From assembly GCF_905115235.1 (NCBI RefSeq), contig NC_051850.1, forward strand, positions 92,158,616 through 92,222,615: a DNA stretch of 64,000 nt, written 5' to 3'. The notes under the pieces were generated by a model that was given only the letters and a program-made list of their open reading frames with translations, was not told the origin of the DNA and did not search any database. A program made the translations under genes and the position numbers. Position 1 is the first letter of the stretch. The number at the start of each line of letters is the position of its first letter. Source of the DNA: Hermetia illucens. Taxonomy: Eukaryota; Arthropoda; Insecta; Diptera; Stratiomyidae. Below, one piece after another: positions 1-11,370 of the stretch.

Positions 1-295
1 AACTAGATAGTTTCCTTCACGTCTCTGGCTTGCCTTTCTTCCGCTTGTTCTGTAAATGGTGTAGGAGAAGCTACTAGCAGGTAGAATTTACTCTGTAGTC
101 CATTCGCCGGTACGAGCCCCCATACGGAGGTTCCGCCACTGCATGCACCATCTTCCGCGCGCAACTCCATTGTGGGAAAGTGTACCAAAGATGCTGCAGT
201 TTGCTCTATTTTGTGCGTCGAAGACCATCATTGTTCTTCGTTCTCAAAATGGGGATAATACTCTACAGTTTCCTGATATGATTGAATTTCAATCT

Positions 296-905
296 TTAGA
301 GTAGAAAATGGAACACCATGGGATGACTGCCCCTGAGCACCTTCAGACTCTTTTGGTTCAGTTCGAATACCAAGCTGAAACCCTCCACGTTTGTAGATTT
401 ATCCTTCCTGGCATTCATGAACTTTACCCGCCAGTGTCCAAAGTCCATGTCCGATTCTGTGCACCCAACATGCAAATGATGTCCCCGGCCTTCCTTCAAG
501 GGTCTTGCAGTTCAGTGTTGACAACAGTGAGCTTGTACCGACCGCTAGAACTCAAAGCCGGGATCACCTGCTGGAGCCACTTTAAGGCAGCATCGTCAGT
601 GCACTCCAATTGAAAGAGACCATCACGCAAAACTTGATTGTGAGATCTTGGATTCGTTCCAGAGCATGGTATTATAAATTTTGACTTTTTGGAGGAAACT
701 TCCACGGTTGTGGTAAAAAATGGGTCTGTAGTTTGCGCACATGTTCTCTTCCTTCCCGCCTTTGTGTCCATACTCCTATAGAAGGGACCGCTTCGTTGAG
801 ATCTGTGTCGCTGATTTGATCACATTCTGGCAACCGGGTCCTTATCCCCGTGAAACTTGCGTATGAAGGCCCTATTGTGGAGCACAATGAAGCGTCGTCG
901 ACCAC
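296..905 (-). pseudogene. Gag-like (DUF4780-type) retroelement fossil
   Basis: On the minus strand, broken open frames over this stretch read like the DUF4780 / gag-like ORF1 proteins carried by many insect retroelements: a segment about a residue block followed by WLQQVIPAL, then an HWRV-type core and a segment resembling the family's 'LVLSID..SL..L' pattern (here LVFELNQKSLKVL). The copy is broken in more than one place and no downstream endonuclease or reverse transcriptase of the same element is visible at the left edge. The family assignment rests on pattern memory only. It is an old relic and not an expressed gene. Confidence 0.35.
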
Positions 906-1000
906 AGACGTTTTTTGCGCGCATTACCGTTGACAGAGGAGTCTGGTGCGTCAAGTGTGGGACTCACCTCATTCCCAAGGTGTTTCAAGGTGTTTGCCTT

Positions 1001-2188
1001 CCTCTGCCGGTGTGTGATTTTTCAGGTTTTATGTGAAACAAAACTTGTTTGGGATTGGTATAAGGGACAATATATGGCGTAATTTTAGGAAGTTTGAAGG
1101 AAATCCAACAATTATTAACAAAGCTATAGAAAGTGAAAATATTGCATTAATTTTCTAAAACGTGTATTACGTCATCATCTCAGATCAATCCTAGCTTTTT
1201 TAGTCATTTGTATTTCGGCATCAATTACTCGATACCGACATGTATGTATGTATCTATATATATGCTAATAATGTCTGCAGGTGGTCTCTCATTCATATAA
1301 ATATATTTGTACGATAGTGCCAGCGGTATTCAATATGCGTACTATATATGTACGAATGTGTACGAAGTAAATCCAAAATATGCTTGCGATCAATTTATAT
1401 ACGTGCATGCATATGTGCAGGATGCGCTAATAGGCAATGTTTTTTGTTTAGGGTGAGCATAATATCTATAATCGTAATATGTACACAATATATACATATA
1501 TCTTGCAGTTTCAAAAAATATAGAGGAATATTTTGAATTTTTAGCTATATACATAGGTTTCTCACATAAGATGAACACAAAACCTTTATACTCGAAGCAT
1601 CCAGCTTCCGGTATTCCGACTAGTTCTATGAAATATGAATACTTAACCTACTATATGGACAAAACAAGCTCATTAACATATATGTATAATTGTACGCCTA
1701 ATCTAACACGTCTTCAACCAAATCTTATATGGAAAAGAATGTTAATATCAAGATTTGCAAAATGGAGGTTTGAGAAAATAAAAGGATGTCTACATAATAC
1801 AAAACAAAATAGCAATGTTTCATGCTGCCCAAATGTTGAATCGAATTTCCGAGACCTAGATTTTACCAACTTCTTCTGAAAATTTATCGTTTCACCATTT
1901 TCAAATTCTTTCACTGTTTGTCAAGACGGTTCATTCTATATGACTGCTCAATTTGCAAATCCACATTTAGGTTGCGCATTTTTAAACACACATAAGATCT
2001 GCGTACAGGATGTTGAACATTACCTCTTTTGGCAACCACCATAACTACGTCTGTAAGGTTTCCCATCAAAATTTGGCTTTGAAATATGACCTAGTGGCAA
2101 ATTACTCTCCTAGTTGTAAGAATTATTAATATATTATGTCAATTGTTAATATATTAACCAGTATGCTTTCGTAAGAAACTCGAGTATC
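1001..2188. other. AT-rich spacer, no gene seen
   Basis: Short TA/TATG runs near 1230-1265 and scattered short open frames of no recognisable content. No repeat shared with the rest of the window was noticed here. Confidence 0.5.
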
Positions 2189-2476
2189 ATAATAATCGTT
2201 GGCGCAACAACCTATATTGGATCAGGGTCTTGAAGTATGTTAGAACATTTCATTCAAGACCTAGAGGTACACTACAGAACACTGTAAACGGAAATGTGGT
2301 AAGCATTGCGCTCGCCCGAGATTACTACCCTGATTTGACTCAGATACTCATTCACAGCTGAGTCGACTGGTATCCGACATCCAGTCACGATAACAAATCC
2401 CTCTGCCAGCAGTGAGATTTGAACCGCGACCTTCCACTACGACAGCTCAGCGCTCTAACCACTTGAGCTTTCCGGA
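2189..2476 (-). repeat. tRNA-derived SINE, copy A
   Basis: Reading the minus strand from 2476, the element begins with a tRNA-like head: an A-box-like segment (AGCTCAAGTGGTTAGAGCG, about 2452-2470) and a B box (GGTTCAAATCTC, 2414-2425), as needed for internal RNA polymerase III transcription. The body then matches copies at 45763-46042 and 63334-63626, and the 3' end is TTGTTGCGCC (2201-2210) followed by AACGATTATTAT. Clear target duplications were not found for this copy. Divergence from the other copies suggests an older insertion. Confidence 0.85.
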
Positions 2477-2519
2477 CAATTCAAATATCGCTGATACAAT
2501 ATTTGATGTAACTAAATCT

Positions 2520-2790
2520 ATCTATGATACAATGCACTAGACGGAAATGAAAAGTGCATAGCAATATTCTTGGATATCAGAAGGTTTCGATACAGCAGAC
2601 CACGATAAACTCATAATTTTTAATTGACCGAACCCAATCTGTTAAAGTAAATAACGAAGTAAGTCAGATTAAAATGTCCCATTAAGGATCCCACAAGGAA
2701 CGGTCTTGACGACGGTTTACGGTAATGACCTGTGCAAAATAGGCAGCCCGATGGGCACATTGTTACCTTCCTAAATAAAACTGAATTACT
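2520..2790 (+). mobile_element. LINE reverse transcriptase fragment
   Basis: Interrupted plus-strand frames read like the RT palm of jockey/CR1-type LINEs: a segment FLDI..GFDTADHDKL (family pattern 'LDLSKAFDTVDH..L'), followed by NRTQSVKVNNEVS (family 'NR.Q.VKI...S'), then remains of the 'GVPQGTVLGP' region. It contains several stops and shifts, lacks both ends, and lies next to SINE copy A. Confidence 0.6.
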
Positions 2791-3266
2791 CTAAACGGGC
2801 AGCGATTGGGCAAGCACCTTTTTGAAAGGCAATGGGGTAGGTAGGTATTATTGGCCGCTCTAAAGAGTCCAATTAGCACTGTGGTGGGCCGTTTTGATGC
2901 CACAAATCCCTAAAAGACCAACCGTTTTCAACCATCGCCACTCCGCCTGAAGTGTTCGCAATAATGGCAGATCTAGGAGTATAGACATTCTTACACTGCC
3001 GACCGCACTTAATTGATCATCGTCGTGATACTGGCCTTTGGATGATGCCATCAGCATACCCTTTCGTTGGTCAGCATCGAATCAATTGGGAGCACAGAGC
3101 GATACTTGGAATTTTTTGCTTATATTACCGAGTCAGGTATAGAGTATACATTAGAAGGCAAAGAAAAATAATTTTAATGACTTTTTTCTCAAATCTTTTA
3201 CTAAATATTATTATTAATATTATTTTCGAGCTGTCACAATCTCGGCAGATACCGGATTTTACCTAA
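2791..3266. other. Unassigned spacer
   Basis: Contains a GGTAGGTAGG-type segment near 2836 and a GC-richer block to about 3060 that looks repeat-derived, but no family could be named and no coding signal is convincing. Confidence 0.35.
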
Positions 3267-3267
3267 T

Positions 3268-3580
3268 GCTAGCACTAAGTGCCAAGCATTTAGGCTCGGA
3301 CGATCCCACCTACTTAAAAACTAAAGGGGCGCTGGTGGTGGTGGCCGGTGGTAGGTCAATGGGAGACTCCGTTGAGAACTCCCCGCACCATCGAGCACGT
3401 ATGCAGAATGGTGTACTTCTGCATGGTTTGGACCAGACTGTGTGAAAGTCCCAGGACATCAAGGGAAGCCGTGAGGGATTTGGGTAGAATACCTGTTGCA
3501 GACAATATTATGCAGCAGGCGGAGCAATGCTCCTGGTCTTCGTGGTGCCTAGACGTTAAACCACCCCATTATTATTATAT
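3268..3580 (+). repeat. Retroposon with (ATT)n tail, copy 1
   Basis: This block ends in CCCC followed by (ATT)4 at about 3566-3580 and is clearly homologous, on the opposite strand, to 22090-22277 (shared stretches around TTAGGCTCGGACGATCC, GAACTCCCCGCACCATCGA and CAGAATGGTGTACTTCTGCA). No A/B boxes and no long open frame are visible, so it may be a LINE 3' end or a second SINE-like family. Confidence 0.55.
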
Positions 3581-3585
3581 AACTT

Positions 3586-4938
3586 ATAACTTGTTATTAT
3601 TATTGTTGTATAACTTTTCCTTGCCAAATAATCTATTTTTTGAGAGTGCAAAAAAAAATCTCATTATTTAGCTATTTTATAGATGGTGGCAAAGTTAACA
3701 CCTCGAAAATTGGCTAATTTGCCTAAGGCCCCAAGGCCATACAAAAGTAAGCCTTCTTTTCTATAAGCCAATGAATGGAAGACATCTGTATTTTGGAAAG
3801 AATGTACCATATACACAGTAGATACCACAGGACTGCGAGAACAGTAACGAGAAACGCGCTCATGCTTAAAGTCGTTTTACACTATATTCATTTTTTAAAA
3901 ATATTTTAGGAAGTTATTTTCAAAGGTTTTTCGAGTTGAATAATGCAAAACAGAATATCGACTTAATCCACAACCTAAATAGCAAGTATTTAAAGTCTAA
4001 TGACCTTTTAATGTCAATGATTCCTAGTTTTAAACATGATTCACATTAAAATGCTTTTTTTCAATTGTCTTTCTTTATGGGATTAGTACGGATGCAATAT
4101 CCACGCGGCCATAATTCAAATAAGTTTTGAACGCACTACATCTTTTCTGTTTTGTACGCGTTCTATAATGAATCGATGTCTAAAAAAAAAACATTTTCTG
4201 GCCTGTGATGAGAATGTTGTAATTTTTCAAATATTCGCCACCTTAGCACAGATCAAATGTATCAACATAGCCTTCCTTCATAACATGATGAATACTGGAA
4301 CAGGTACAATTTAGATTTAGTTCTTCTATGCATTCCTCGCGTATATCATCAAACTTTATTCCCAACCAGCACACATATTCTTCATATTTTCTGTCTAAAC
4401 AATTCAGCGTCGACGATTTTCACAATACACTGCCAGCACTTTTCACCATCAGCAATAATGCAGCCAACTCAGAGTAGATTCGGTTATAAAGAAGAGGAAC
4501 ACTTGGACAATATTGATTTGATTAGTTTGACATGAGTTTGTTGTGAAAAGTGCGGTTTACTCGGGCACATGGTGCTTTATACCTGCATTTGTTGCCTGTG
4601 TCGAGTCAAGTGTTTTCGCTCCCTTTCCAAAACAAAGTGCAGCAATTTCGATGATCGCAGTCAACTGCGACAGATAGATCAGCTTCGCAAAATAAATGAA
4701 AGTGAGTGTCGTCGCTAAGACGAAATTATTCGGGAATGTTTGATTTTTACTCTTTCCTATCAGTAAGGCTACGGTAAAACGCGAAAAATTGCCGTTATTT
4801 GTAAAATTTGCAATGAGTTTACAACACGTTCATTATTATCAAATTAGGGTTTATGTATATTTTTTAGCACTTCTCCCCTATATATTGTGAGATAGCCACT
4901 GCTGCCCACTGGGTCCTCTCTCTAATGTTGGTCTTTCC
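3586..4938. other. AT-rich intergenic region upstream of Rexo5
   Basis: Mostly AT-rich sequence. On the minus strand, about 4250-4410, there is a cysteine-containing open stretch (…EEYVCWLGIKFDDIREEC…, ending at a stop) that could be a decayed exon, but it is too short to call. The Rexo5 promoter and first exon are expected somewhere in 4500-4900. Confidence 0.4.
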
Positions 4939-4950
4939 TTGTACTTGCAG
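4934..4950 (+). promoter_or_regulatory. Rexo5: Probable 3' splice site of a Rexo5 leader intron
   Basis: A pyrimidine-rich run ending TTGTACTTGCAG at 4950 has the form of a splice acceptor. It lies 49 bases before the preferred start codon at 5000, which would place the start in exon 2 after an untranslated first exon. A matching donor was not identified. Confidence 0.45.
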
Positions 4951-4999
4951 CTCGCGGACGTTGAAAAAGCCAACACAAAATTCGGCAAACTTATTCGGA

Positions 5000-7228
5000 A
5001 TGAAAACTTTAACTGCGAAACAGGAAGCACGATTACAGAAAAAGAAGAAAAAAATGGCCGCGCTGGCAGAAATCATAAAATTGAACGACAGGGATCGTCG
5101 GAATAAAAAAACTCGTTCGAGCTCAGAGAGCAGTAATAGCAGTTCCAGCAGCAGCGAAGCTGCGTCAAAGGGCAGCAACCACAGTATCAGAGGTGAGCAA
5201 GTTTCAAGGAAGAGTGGATCGGAACAAATAGCCGACAACGGGTGTATGGAGGAGCCGAAGAGCAAGCGTATGAAGATCGAGTCCATTGGAGACTTTTATA
5301 ATAGTAACGACGACGTACCATCGAAAAAGTCAAAGAGCTCTGAGAATAACAGACCAGTAGATAAGAAGGACGCACATAAACCGCAGGCGGGGAAGGTAAC
5401 CAGTGAAGGGATTAGCCAGGAGAACTTACAGCTGAGCGAGAGTCAGTACATACAATTGAAGCGGGAGTTGAACGAAAGGAAGAGGTCCATTCGCAATGTT
5501 CCAAGGCTGCGGCTGAAAGAGCAAGGCGAACAGGCCTCTTTGTCACTGGAAGTGAATAGTAGGACGCCCATCTTCCTCACAGACATACAACACTTACTGA
5601 TGGCCGCGATCCTCGGGGGCGGATCGCCGTGCACCCCTTGGCGGTGGTGTCATCTCGAGAAAAGCCAAAGGCTGTCGCACACGTTGGTCCTCGTTGTCGA
5701 GGGGCTTTCCCTCTTTCACTTTCTATCATATGAGAACCATTTTTCAGAGGCCAATCGGGTGTTCCAGAATAAGCTGGAGGTGATAATGCCGCCTCATAAA
5801 GAGGGGAAAATCATTGAAGAGTTGGCAGCGGTACCTCTGACGAGTTCCGAAAAGGAAGAATTGATAAAACGCTACGGAAGTCTTGAGACGGCCATTGAGA
5901 CGAACAAAGATCCACTTCTGTTAGTGAAGACGATATTTCCAGTAGACGGTCCGAGCGATACCCCCGTGGACCAGACAGTGCCCAGCGGCGACACGTTTCC
6001 CCGCACCCAACTGCTCCTCTCGGCACTGCAAATGGTGGACGAAGGCTATCCGCTTCCGTTGCGCGGCAAATTAGCCAATCGTTTCCAGAGTTACAAATTT
6101 ACGAAAGATGTGTACTCAGAGGTAACGCCAAGAAGTCCATTGTTCGGCTTGGACTGTGAAATGTGTAAAACGACAAAAGGCGGTAGCGAATTAACTCGGA
6201 TTTCCATCGTTGGCGAAGACATGAAACCAGTTTACGAGACGTTGGTGCGCCCAACCAACAAAATCATAGACTACTTAACGCCATACTCGGGGATAACCCC
6301 AGAAATGATGATTAATGTAACAAAAACACTGGAAGAAGTACAGGAGGATATACGTCGACTCCTTCCGCCTGACGCGATTCTCGTGGGTCAGTCGCTGAAC
6401 GCCGATTTGCATGCGATGAGAATGATGCACCCGTACATCATCGACACGAGCATCATTTTCAACATAACCGGAGAAAGGAAACGGAAGGCGAAGTTGTCAA
6501 CGTTGGCACAACAGTTCCTTGGTGAGGTGATCCAGCAAAGCATGGACGGGCACGATCCATTCGAGGACAGTCTGGCGAGCTTGAAGCTTACCAAGTTAAA
6601 ACTGTCCAAGGGACTAGATTTCGGCGACGCTGTTCTAGATGGTAGGAAAAAAGCTAATGAAGTATATAGCACAACAACACAACAACTAAAAACACAAGTA
6701 ACGATCGGAGCCCAGACAAAGGAGGTCATCTCGCACAATCTGTTCGCGCATGTGGCGAAGGTGGAGCGCCGGACGGCCGTGATCACGTCCGAGGAGATGA
6801 ACGTGGATTTCCACAAAGTGTTTAACAACAAGGCGAAAGTCTACTCCGGAGACGATGCAATCCACAACGAAAACAGCAACACCACATCAAATGAATTTTG
6901 CAACGGAAAGAACCCGCCTTCATCTATCGATTGTTTCCGGACGGAGGGCAACAAGGGAGCAATCCGAAAAACAAGAGACGTCAGTTCCAACTACGCGCTT
7001 ACCATTACTAACCTGAATGTTGCCCCGCAGCGCCTGGAACTATCGCGCATTGAAAAGACCATTTCAAACGTGGACAAATGGATCAGTCGACTTTGGGAGA
7101 CAGTCGCAGCAAACGGACTTTTCGTAGTTCTTCTAGGTGGTACGCCCGGTGCGTCGAGCGGTGTTGCTATGGTCAAAATAAAAAAGAGTGGTACAGATGT
7201 CGCAACAGATACTCCAATCGCTGTATGA
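5000..7228 (+). CDS. Rexo5: RNA exonuclease 5-like (NEF-sp) DEDDh exonuclease
   Basis: A single open frame of 742 residues. The N-terminus is lysine-rich (QKKKKKM) and followed by a serine-rich low-complexity stretch, as expected for a nuclear/nucleolar protein. The middle carries a complete DEDDh (RNase T / Rex) exonuclease domain: Exo I FGLDCEM with D385 and E387, Exo II NADLHAM with D469, Exo III with H518 in GHDPFEDS and D523. The C-terminal part (YALTITNLNV… to VAMVKIKK) resembles the RNA-recognition region of REXO5 proteins. Family members trim 3' ends of snoRNA and rRNA precursors in the nucleolus. The start at 5000 is preferred over an upstream in-frame ATG at 4925 because that ATG precedes an apparent splice acceptor at 4950 and the downstream one begins the basic N-terminus. 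No intron interrupts the coding frame. The name rests on domain order and motifs. Confidence 0.85.
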   Translation: MKTLTAKQEARLQKKKKKMAALAEIIKLNDRDRRNKKTRSSSESSNSSSSSSEAASKGSNHSIRGEQVSRKSGSEQIADNGCMEEPKSKRMKIESIGDFYNSNDDVPSKKSKSSENNRPVDKKDAHKPQAGKVTSEGISQENLQLSESQYIQLKRELNERKRSIRNVPRLRLKEQGEQASLSLEVNSRTPIFLTDIQHLLMAAILGGGSPCTPWRWCHLEKSQRLSHTLVLVVEGLSLFHFLSYENHFSEANRVFQNKLEVIMPPHKEGKIIEELAAVPLTSSEKEELIKRYGSLETAIETNKDPLLLVKTIFPVDGPSDTPVDQTVPSGDTFPRTQLLLSALQMVDEGYPLPLRGKLANRFQSYKFTKDVYSEVTPRSPLFGLDCEMCKTTKGGSELTRISIVGEDMKPVYETLVRPTNKIIDYLTPYSGITPEMMINVTKTLEEVQEDIRRLLPPDAILVGQSLNADLHAMRMMHPYIIDTSIIFNITGERKRKAKLSTLAQQFLGEVIQQSMDGHDPFEDSLASLKLTKLKLSKGLDFGDAVLDGRKKANEVYSTTTQQLKTQVTIGAQTKEVISHNLFAHVAKVERRTAVITSEEMNVDFHKVFNNKAKVYSGDDAIHNENSNTTSNEFCNGKNPPSSIDCFRTEGNKGAIRKTRDVSSNYALTITNLNVAPQRLELSRIEKTISNVDKWISRLWETVAANGLFVVLLGGTPGASSGVAMVKIKKSGTDVATDTPIAV

Positions 7229-7359
7229 TGTGTATATAGTATTTTTTAATTTCAAATATACAACTATATTTTTTAAACGATCGTTAAATAATAGTAGCGA
7301 TGGCGCGACACCATCTCTTTATTTAAAAAATGCAATTTGTCTTGTCGATATTTTACTGA

Positions 7360-7387
7360 AATAAAATTCATTAATGTTGGCAATAAA
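7360..7387 (+). terminator. Polyadenylation signals downstream of Rexo5
   Basis: Two AATAAA hexamers at 7360-7365 and 7382-7387, about 130-160 bases after the Rexo5 stop codon, are plausible cleavage signals for that transcript. Confidence 0.5.
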
Positions 7388-7399
7388 TCCTGAACTTGT

Positions 7400-9057
7400 A
7401 TCCTATAAACATGTTTTCTGGTTTTATTGCTCGGATTCTCTTGCCCAATACAGATGGTTACAGCTTCCCTCATGTAGCACGGTGCCTTCTCAGAAGCCTT
7501 TCGGAAGTGGGATCGAAATATCGCAATATGCTTAATCCCGAAGTTCGTAAATTGGGGAAAAAGAGGCGACGATAATATTTATATATCAGGTGGACGTAGA
7601 GTTCGGCTTCTTCATCTGTTCAAAGTCCATCAGGTCCTTGGGGTTCACACCAATCATATATTAGTCGAATTACGACCACTCGGGAGACACCTTTACATGT
7701 ACACTAGCGCCCATACCTATAGAATGTGCTAAAATCGAACATATTATAATTTTCTGTTAGTCGAGAAATATTCGTCACTTATTTCGCTGGAGTTTTCTCT
7801 ATACCATGAAGAAGAAAACAAATGGTAATTTATTAAAAATCAGACGAAGATCCCTGCATGAACTGGTTGAGATTTTGACAACCTTCCAGTATGGAGTATC
7901 TCGACAAACGCACCAGAAGCCATTAGATATCCTGGAATGCGCATTATCCGTGTATGGGAGAATGTTAGTGAAAAATCAACGAAGTTTATCTGGACTGATG
8001 AAATCATTGATAAAAAAATTCCAGGACCCCTGATATTGTTTGCAGGCATTTTTCCAATATGAGTGTGTTGATAATGTCCTGTTTCGTATAGTAAGAGTCT
8101 GCTACTCTACTTGAAGATACCATAGTAAAGGATTGAGTACGGGGGTTCATCACAGAGATGTGTTTGTGCCATCCGTGCCTGCCCGCGTATGTTGATCGAA
8201 AGGAACTATTGTCAGCGTGCTATATTCAAGTAGACCGCCTGAGACTACCTTATGAAGTGCTCCCTTACAAAGTTTTTCCGATGGGTAAGGATGCGTATTA
8301 TTATTATAAAAGAATATTAACCCCAATAAATGTGTTTCTCAACCAAAGTATCGGGAGCATGAAACTAAATATAACATTGGTTCTGTTAATTTTAACTAAC
8401 CGCTGTTCTGCTTCTGTTGATGGAATACTTTTTTCTGAAAGATCACGCATTTTTATTTCCTAGGCAAGACTACTTTAACAGTTAAACTTAATTTAAAGTG
8501 TATTCGCGTATCTGTACCAGGCGATTTATATGGTCCAAATGAGTTTCTGGTCCGTTTCACCTGTTTCAGTGTTACAATCAAGTTCGCAAGTTTCCAGTCA
8601 TCTGTATTCGCCCTGCTGAGTACAATATTGTCCAATTAGATCTCACTGCTCCTTCTTACTCCAGAACCTAGAAAGTTAGTTTCTAAAATAATTCTTCAAT
8701 ACCTCAATGTAATTAGCTGGATATTTATCTAGAATCCCCTGTCGTTGCATCTCTTTTTAAATCGTTTCCACTTTCTCATAGTCTTTTCCCCCAGTCCTTG
8801 GCTTTGTGGATACTTTATTATGCGGTTACTCTCTGTCTATGTATACACTTTGTAGGGGTAAGCTCAGTATGACTTTACATATCATATTAGACTTCCCTGC
8901 ACTCACATGGCATACTACCTGAGGAGTAACAAGCCATGAAAGGAGCATTGTAGCAGAGCGAGTTGGTCATGACTTATAAAAAGAAAAAAATTTCTGATCT
9001 AAAATGTGGGGATTATTAGCTTATTTAATTTATTTAAATATAAAATAATATCATAGT
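7400..9057. other. Spacer with faint transposon traces
   Basis: A plus-strand stretch at 7806-8035 has a segment KFIWTDE that recalls the second catalytic block of Tc1/mariner transposases, but the rest does not support it. An (ATT)4 run lies at about 8297-8310 and could be the tail of an old retroposon. Nothing else was recognised. Confidence 0.35.
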
Positions 9058-9068
9058 AGTTAATAGCT
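9058..9068. repeat. Target-site duplication, 5' side of RTE LINE
   Basis: AGTTAATAGCT at 9058-9068 is repeated exactly at 12408-12418, immediately after the triplet tail of the LINE. Confidence 0.85.
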
Positions 9069-9291
9069 AAGCTAGTGGTCAAAGGGTAGTATAGGTCCCG
9101 GGGCGAAACGTGGATTGGTACCCACGATGGAGCATAAAACCTGGGAAATGCCTGCTGAACCAACACCAACAGCTCTACTACCAAACCCTATCTCCACCTC
9201 GACGTGGTGACCGCTGGGAGCTCTTTCTTGACGAAAAGCTGCAGACGGAGAAGGATGAAGGCGAGTCTCCCGCGCCTAAAAACGGGACAAA

Positions 9292-10640
9292 TTGTACCAA
9301 CTGGTCCTCCAGGTTGGGGGTTGGGTAGGGCTGACAACCCTACACGGAAAACAACCTGTTACGAAGCCACAACAGGAGCCTCGGATAGGACGGATGTTAA
9401 AACGACGGACCCGGCAACGACAAAGGAACAACGATTTGCGCATTTTCTCATGGAACGTGCGCTCCCTGTACAGAGATGAAGCTGATAAGCAGCTAGCCGA
9501 TACCCTGTCCCAATATAGGGCTGATGTAACAGCGTTGCAAGAGATGCGATGGACAGGGACCGGTTTCCTGGAGAAGAGCCACTACACCATATATTATAGC
9601 GGCCATCCAGTAAACCATGTGCTCGGAGTAGGTTTCTTAGTCAGCCAAAAAATGAAACCTGCTGTTATCGGCTTTGAAAGTATAAGCGAACGGCTATGCA
9701 CTCTGCGCTTGCGAGGCAAGTTTAGAAATATAAGCCTCATAAACGTTCACGCCCCTACAGAGGAGACTGCAGAGTCGGAGAAGGATACCTTCTACGAGGC
9801 AGTAGAAAGAACCCTCGAAGCCTGTCCCAGATATGATATCAAAATCTTACTTGGGGATTTTAACAGCCAAGTAGGGAAGGAGCCCGTATTCAGGCGATAC
9901 GTTGGCTCCCATAGCTTACACGAAAAAACAAATGATAACGGACTGCGGACTATTCAATTAACAGGGTCACACGAAATGGTTGTTGGAAGTACCTGGTTTG
10001 AGCGGAAAGCGGTCCACAAACATACGTGGGCCTCTCCAGACGGGACCACTTTCAACCAAATTGACCACGTGTTGATCGAACGCCGCCACCTCTCAGCCTT
10101 GATGAATGTCAGAACATATAGGGGGGCCAATATAGACTCGGATCACTATCTCGTTGGCATGGTGCTCCGAGCTCGAATAACAATACCACCTAGAATCCCC
10201 TCTGACAATCAGGTGAGAGTGAATACTGAAGCCATCCACAACACAACCCTCCGCGACACCTATAAGAGGGAAATGGATGCCGCAATAACCGCAGTCAATA
10301 GAGGACCTGGAGATGAAGCATCAACTAATGATCTTCACAACCACCTGAAGAACGTTATCATGGATACGGCCACAAATATACTTGGCCCCAGCCGCAAAAG
10401 GAGTCGGAACGGCAGGTTTGACGATGAATGTAAGTTAGCAACGGAACGGAAGAATGCCGCATACCGAGTAATGTTGCATTCTCAAAGAACGCGGGCACGC
10501 GCAGAGACTTATCACGAACTCCGTCGAGCGGAGAAGCGACTTCACAGACGGAAAAAGGAAGCCTGGGAGAACCAACAAGTCTGTGAACTAGAAAAGTACA
10601 GGGAGCAACCGCACCAGGCTGCGGAAGTTTTACCAACAAG
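9292..10640 (+). pseudogene. RTE1 endonuclease domain
   Basis: The frame codes for an exonuclease-endonuclease-phosphatase fold that nicks the target DNA to prime reverse transcription. Visible motifs are FSWNVRSL near the start, LQEMRWTGTG (catalytic Glu), LLGDFNSQVG and SDHYLVGMV (the conserved Asp-His pair). After about 430 residues it runs into a basic, alpha-helical linker (RRAEKRLHRRKKEAW) and then leaves frame close to 10620-10650. The true initiation codon is uncertain: an in-frame ATG at 9292 is used for the extent, but the family signal starts at about 9430. Confidence 0.8.
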
Positions 10641-10648
10641 TCAGCAGG

Positions 10649-11350
10649 ATGAAGCCTTATACACCTCGATGCTCATCCTGTCGAGACAAAGACGGAAATC
10701 TGATTTCCGACAGAATGGGCATATTAGAGCGATGGGTTGAGTACTTTGATGAGCTACTGAACAACCAGAACATCGGCGAGTTGGAGGTCCCGCCAACTGA
10801 AGACGACGGACAAATACTGCCACCACCAAGTTTAGGAGAAACAGTCCGTGCAATTCATCGGCTAAAAAATCATAAGTCGCCAGGAGCCGATGGAATTACA
10901 GCCGAATTGGTTAAATATGGAGGCGACCAGTTACACCAAGTGGTTCATCAACTGATGCTCAAAGTAGGGGACAGCGAATCAATGCCTGACGACTGGCAAC
11001 GAGGCATTATCTGTCTGATACATAAAAAGGGAGATATCACACAGTGCAGCAATTATAGAGGTATCACGTTGCTGAGTACCATCTATAAGATATTCTCCAC
11101 TATCTTGCTAGGCCGGATAGCCCCATACGCCCAGAACATCATTGGCCCATACCAAAGAGGCTTCACTCCAGGCAAATCAGCAACAGATCAGATTTTCTCT
11201 CTGCGGCAGGCGATGGAAAAACTGTTGGAATATGGACAACAGTTGCACCATCTGTTCATCGACTTTAAAGCCGCCTATGATAGCATAGCCAGGGTAAAAC
11301 TGTACACGGCCCTGAGAGAATTCGGTATCCCGACAAAATTAATAAGCTGA
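10649..11350 (+). pseudogene. RTE1 reverse transcriptase, N-terminal part
   Basis: Continues the RTE1 polyprotein in another frame: linker, then RT fingers and palm with SPGADGITAELVKYGG, NYRGITLLSTIYKIFS, YQRGFTPGKSATDQIF and the first catalytic Asp in FIDFKAAYDS. It ends at stops created by a frameshift just after GIPTKLI, where the next frame (LTKLTLTNV…) carries on. Confidence 0.8.
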
Positions 11351-11370
11351 CTAAGCTGACCCTGACCAAT

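Noticed and set aside
4864-5286. 140-codon minus-strand frame over the start of Rexo5
   Set aside because: Shadow of the lysine/serine-rich coding sequence on the other strand (poly-F and poly-L text); no family resemblance.
6388-6831. 147-codon minus-strand frame inside Rexo5
   Set aside because: Antisense of the exonuclease domain; codon-bias shadow.
7806-8035. Possible Tc1/mariner transposase fragment (KFIWTDE)
   Set aside because: Only a seven-residue resemblance; surrounding sequence and ends do not fit.
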